A stretch of 64,000 nt of DNA from Tubulanus polymorphus (lineage: Eukaryota > Nemertea > Palaeonemertea > Tubulaniformes > Tubulanidae). Of this stretch, positions 59,875 to 64,000 are shown in pieces (the first letter of the stretch is position 1; every line of letters starts with the position of its first letter). Location of the stretch: the NCBI RefSeq assembly GCF_964204645.1, contig NC_134028.1:22666153-22730152 (forward strand). Reading direction: 5' to 3'. The translations under genes were made by a program, and so were the position numbers. Below the pieces are notes generated by a model. The model was given only the letters and a program-made list of their open reading frames with translations. It made no database searches and was not told where the DNA came from.

Positions 59875-60100
59875 GGTCCCTCTTGTTTGATTTGATGTTA
59901 TACTCACGATGATATGTCCCTCGCAAACCGACCGGCCACACATACCGGAAACGAAGCTGGGGGTTTGATTTAGAAACCGGAAATCGTAGTACAGATATAG
60001 TCGAATGGTCGGCGTAATTAAAGGAATTTTTTCTTTTAATCGAAATGCATAATTGGAGATTTCGGTCCTGCTCCGTGTAAACAGTCTTCCATCCAGTCTG
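59875..60100 (-). repeat. R1 retroposon-like repeat, inverted copy
   Basis: The reverse complement runs CAGACTGGATGGAAGACTGT through CTATATCTGTACTACG and GATTTCCGG to GTTTGCGAGGGAC, collinear with 20396-20580. The 88-codon - strand frame across it is not a host gene. Confidence 0.6.
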
Positions 60101-60715
60101 TATCGACAAGTGACATTTTTGTCGGTTGCCTAACTTCGTCTATGCTACCGGCCCCTCGGAAAAAACTAACGAATTTGAAATTTGTTTCCATGCGATGAAC
60201 TGATTGGCAAGTCTAGAAAACTGGCATTCGGAGAATTTTGGTAATTCATCCAGGAAATGACTCATAGGGAAGCGATGCAGCCGATAGCGCGTGTTTCCCT
60301 CGGTTGACACCACTTTCTCACAAGACGACTCTAAGTGGACAGACTACCACAAAATCACTAACGTCGCGACCGCGTCGGCAAACAGTTGCGGTTTGTCCCA
60401 CGAAATTGACGGATATCTGCAGGCCGTGGTAAGAATGACATTCGTCGTGTTGCCGAGGTGAAATAAACGAGGGTTTTCCGTTGCTGTCGCTTTTCAAGGT
60501 TCGCCAGTCCGCTGGGGTATTCTGCGTAGGGCGTATCGGAAGCGGTATCCGGCATCAATTAGCGGCAGAAGAATAGATCGGGAAATTCGTCGAGCACGAC
60601 AACAGAGCGCGGATCACACGCACACGCAGGCATGGACGCTAAGATAATTTTCCAGGTGCAACCAAGATAAATAAATCGTTGATATTTATCATCTACCAAA
60701 AACACATTCCTGAAA
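60101..60715. other. Gap without recognised gene
   Basis: A 66-codon - frame (60358-60558) has no motif. Nothing is called. Confidence 0.4.
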
Positions 60716-61051
60716 TGGGGAGCACGCAACACTAGCTAACCCACCAGATTGCGTGGCGAAAACTCGGTCCTGCGCTGTCAAATTAGTTCATTGTCAATGA
60801 ACTTTTAATTGGATTTTCAGGCTCCCGAATCGACATATCATCACAAACCAAATACACAATGAATTCGTATTTCTACTTGTATATCGGTATAGTTTTCATT
60901 TATGATTGATTTATTTCAGAAAAAAAACTCATTCAGTTTTCATTGAAATGTAGAAGAATTTGAACGTCGAGTAACTACTAGCGAACCTTGTGGATCCTCG
61001 CCTGCTATAAGTGGAATCCTCGATTGCCACAGTAGCGGTGCCGGTACCCCA
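60716..61051. mobile_element. MITE family M1, copy 5
   Basis: It starts TGGGGAGCACGCAACACTAG and ends CAGTAGCGGTGCCGGTACCC(CA). Landmarks CCACCAGATTGCGTGGCG, TCAATGAACTTTTAATTGG and CTAGCGAACCTTGTGGATCC are shared with copies 1-4; it is closest to copies 2 and 4. Confidence 0.8.
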
Positions 61052-63148
61052 GTGAGTAAACTTTTAGATATTGTCACGTTTCGTACATTTCCAATTCTAC
61101 AGCGCTCGTTGATCTTAACGTAATAACTATTTTCAAACAGACATCGGCGCTTATCTTTTGTTTGAAAAAAATGAACGAAATTGCCACCGCATTGATTTAT
61201 GGCTCATTCGATGACACTCGAAAGAAAATTAATGGATGCATGTGAAATTAAATCGGCAAGTTGTCTATAGTTACCCGATCATTTTATATGGTGGATTACG
61301 TCGTAACAATGGAGGCGTAATGACTACACTGATAATATACAGTCCGGATTCCTGTGTTCGTAACTAAGAACTAACTTGATGAACACAACATCCAACAATC
61401 TCTTAAAGCGTATTGGAAAATCTCTCCGACAGATGTTTAAGGGACGAAAATTGCTTCTTAGGGTTACTTAAATGTAAAAGATATGTATGTACATTTTTGA
61501 GATAGAACGCCAGCTGTAAAACCAATGAAAGATTGTCATACAAGTATCATAATTACTTTGACGAAATATTTCATCCGTGCTAAATTTTGGTTCGGCCTGA
61601 AGAAACGTTTTTTTTTTTGGTCGGGTCAAAAACAGGCATGGACCCATTGGCCACCAGTGTGAACGGTTGGCACAGGCCGAATCTACTACCGTCAAATTGG
61701 CGCATTCGAAAATGCAGGTGTGATCGCAGCCTCACACATTAAACATGTCATGCAGGCCCATTATTCGTGTTTTTAAACATGGTCACAGAAGAACATGCAT
61801 ATGCCTTATTGGTTCTTTGCCTGTATCGATTCATTGTAGATCTCGACTAAACTCGTTCTTTTTTTTAATTAGGCGATAAAACATCTTGGATCTAACGCAC
61901 CCTTGCATCAAAAGGCGTGTGATGATCGATAGCTTCTTTAGTAAAATATCGAATGATGATAAATCGGCATCGAATGTCAGATTTTTGTTTCAACGCGGAC
62001 GGCCATCCGAGCGACGGAGAAGAAGAACTGACGATCAGAGATAGTCGTCTGCGAATCAGACGAGTTGAAAAAAAATAAATACAATCTAGACAGCGAATAA
62101 TGAATACAATTATTACAACGCTATAGAATGAAGCGCGCGCTTCGGAGGCGTTCTCTGAGGTAAATCGAAACCGGCGTTTCGTTTTTTTTTTGTTTAGTTT
62201 TTACCAACGTGGTCTGCGTGATGTCGTGAATTAAGCGAGGCGCACAGCGATGTCGATCAGACAGCCATGTCGTAACGGACCAGGAAAAAGCTTCGGCGAC
62301 GCGATCAGTTTTTTTTAAGATGTGCCAGTTTTAAGTAATATAAGAACGTCCATGTTCACGGCTTTGTACACAGCTCCGTAGAGGTCTATTACTTTTTACA
62401 ACGGCGCCAATTTCAGTCAGTGACAAGCCGCGGTATGATTTATGGTTTCTTCATTATTCGATTCGTAAATCGTTGTTGATGGCGCTAAAAGACGGTGGCG
62501 CATCGCGTATTCAAACTATCGGAGCGGTGTTAAATATTTAAACAACTGCCGCGATATTTTCGCAATTCCGATATTTTACCCGGAGCTCATTTTGCGTAAA
62601 CTATGACCTACCCGGAAATGACTTTATTTCAACACGAATCTCAATCACAATATCCCGCGGTAATGCACAGATTCGAAGCTCATCGTTTCGAATTTCATGT
62701 TCTTTTTATTACGCGGATATCTTCCACATAATTTCTGTTGACGTCTGCAACCCGCAGGCCAGCCAACATCGTCGAGATTCAATTTATTTCGAATGTCACC
62801 AGAAGCTTCTGTCGCGGGCAGAATTCGCCGTGGTTTATTTCATTGTCAATTTCAATTCTATTCTTCGCTAGCGAAATCCGCGAAAGTCAAGTTGATTTTG
62901 ACGTTTGTGTTAACCTCGTACCGTTTCGGCGTTCGCATTTTATGATCGCGTGTTTGTGTCGCGTCTCGAACACGAAAGTTGATGGTAACCCTGGCCTTTT
63001 CGTGTTGGTTTTCAATCGCTCCAGCAGCGGCAGTTGGTAGCAGCAGTCCGTTCGGCGTCGAGAAAATTACACCAGAAGCGTGGCAACGATAGAAATCCGG
63101 TGCCGTTATTCTTCTAAAAGAACAGTTGTTACATTATACATATATATG
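61052..63148. other. Gap without recognised gene
   Basis: Frames up to 100 codons exist (62738-63040) but show no domain, signal peptide or splice-linked partner. I cannot support a gene or an RNA here. Confidence 0.4.
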
Positions 63149-63198
63149 ACCGACTTGTTCAGCGACAATATATATTTCGTGTCACTGAACAAGTCGGT
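63149..63198. repeat. Hairpin with 19-bp arms
   Basis: The left arm ACCGACTTGTTCAGCGACA (63149-63167) and the right arm (63180-63198) pair with one mismatch around a 12-nt AT-rich loop. Confidence 0.8.
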
Positions 63199-63683
63199 TT
63201 ATCAGCCAGTGCGACATATATTGCGTCGTCCCTTATTCCCGAAGCGATTTACCCCATTGTGTGTGATCTGGTAAACGAGATTTTATCCTGACGCAACCCT
63301 GGCTCGGGTATATGATAATTGACCACCACAATATCTCGTTCAATACGCCTTATCGTGTCACCCTCGCGTGTTCACACACACACACATACAAACTGGCAGT
63401 TTTTTTTTATCTATACCGGGGTCTCGACTGGCTTTATTTCATCTCGATTATGCAATAAGGCCCGCAGTTGCGACTTCTAAGAAGTCGACCATACGCCGAC
63501 ACGCTATCAACATAAAAAGAACTAAACGCATTGAGGTTGGCGGAGAGAACGGCGAAATAACGAAGAGCTTTTATACGCGGGAATGTAAGAAAATACATGT
63601 GGCAAAAATGGCGTACACAACTTTTTGACCGGACATCAGTACGACGAAAGCGTTTAGTGAATAAATTGCGCAGGTATCGTAAC

Positions 63684-63950
63684 GAGGACCCGCGTGCCAC
63701 GTCCAGCTATCCCGCTAACTGTTGTGCGCAATAACGGGAAAACTTTTCAATTAAATGACATTTTTAGCCTCCCTCATCGGAAATTTGGCAAACCGTGTTT
63801 CTTGATAAACTCAGGTTGATCTTCGTGGATCTTCCTGGTGTTTAATTTTGGAGATTATGGACAATCTGAGAAGAAATCCGGCATCTCTGTACGAATGCAC
63901 ACTAACGCCGCCTGGTGGTTCTTCGATTGCCACAGTCAAATGGAATCCTC
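63684..63950. mobile_element. MITE family M1, degenerate copy
   Basis: GAGGACCCGCGTGCCACG and CCAGCTATCCCGCTAACTG resemble the 5' part of copy 4, and TTCGATTGCCACAGTCAAAT with TGGAATCCTCGATTG resembles the 3' part of copies 2 and 5. The middle is diverged and shorter, and the ends are not clear. Confidence 0.45.
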
Positions 63951-64000
63951 GATTGCTTAAATGAATTTTGACACATATCCAGAGATGAAAGTTTACGGCT

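Noticed and set aside
62738-63040. 100-codon + strand frame
   Set aside because: No domain, no signal or membrane pattern that fits a family, and no splice-linked partner.

Overview
The window is animal nuclear DNA: AT-rich, with compact multi-exon genes joined by GT-AG introns, a nuclear tRNA-Leu, two rhodopsin-class receptor genes, microsatellites and many short non-autonomous transposons. Intron style, gene families and repeat content suggest a marine invertebrate, probably a lophotrochozoan such as a mollusc, annelid or brachiopod. That assignment is inference, since no single gene here is diagnostic.

Region 1 (2.4-23.2 kb) is a tandem array of six intact SLC22-type organic-ion transporter genes (major facilitator superfamily). 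Four lie on the + strand (starts at 2460, 5635, 8678 and 11727, so about 3.0-3.2 kb per unit) and two on the - strand (start codons at 17910 and 23179). All six share one 8-exon structure with conserved intron phases. The + and - genes form two sequence clades that meet tail to tail with 203 bp between stop codons. A broken last-exon copy, a decayed LINE 3' end and a dispersed retroposon lie among the - strand genes. The + genes show patchy near-identity that suggests gene conversion.

Region 2 (26.3-36.9 kb) holds a 384-residue single-pass membrane protein that resembles the C6orf89 (bombesin receptor-activated protein) family, a tRNA-Leu(CAG) on the - strand, and a 345-residue WD40 protein on the - strand whose short 81-nt exon I recovered by reading the intron.

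Region 3 (38.8-48.3 kb) holds an intronless class A GPCR, a 13-exon SKICH-containing inositol polyphosphate 5-phosphatase with an N-terminal signal-like segment, and the last two exons found (TM3 to C-terminus) of a peptide-type class A GPCR on the - strand. The 5' exons of that GPCR were not found.

Region 4 (48.3-64 kb) has no gene I can support. It holds copies of a roughly 320-bp MITE family, palindromic elements, tRNA-related SINE heads, and long CT/CCCT and ATT-rich simple repeats.

I found no new multi-gene system. The strongest leads are the transporter array with its mosaic evolution and exon-5 relic, the stop-free 3n intron in the 5-phosphatase core, and several apparently undescribed MITE families. 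All intron boundaries were read by eye from splice consensus, phase and paralogue agreement.
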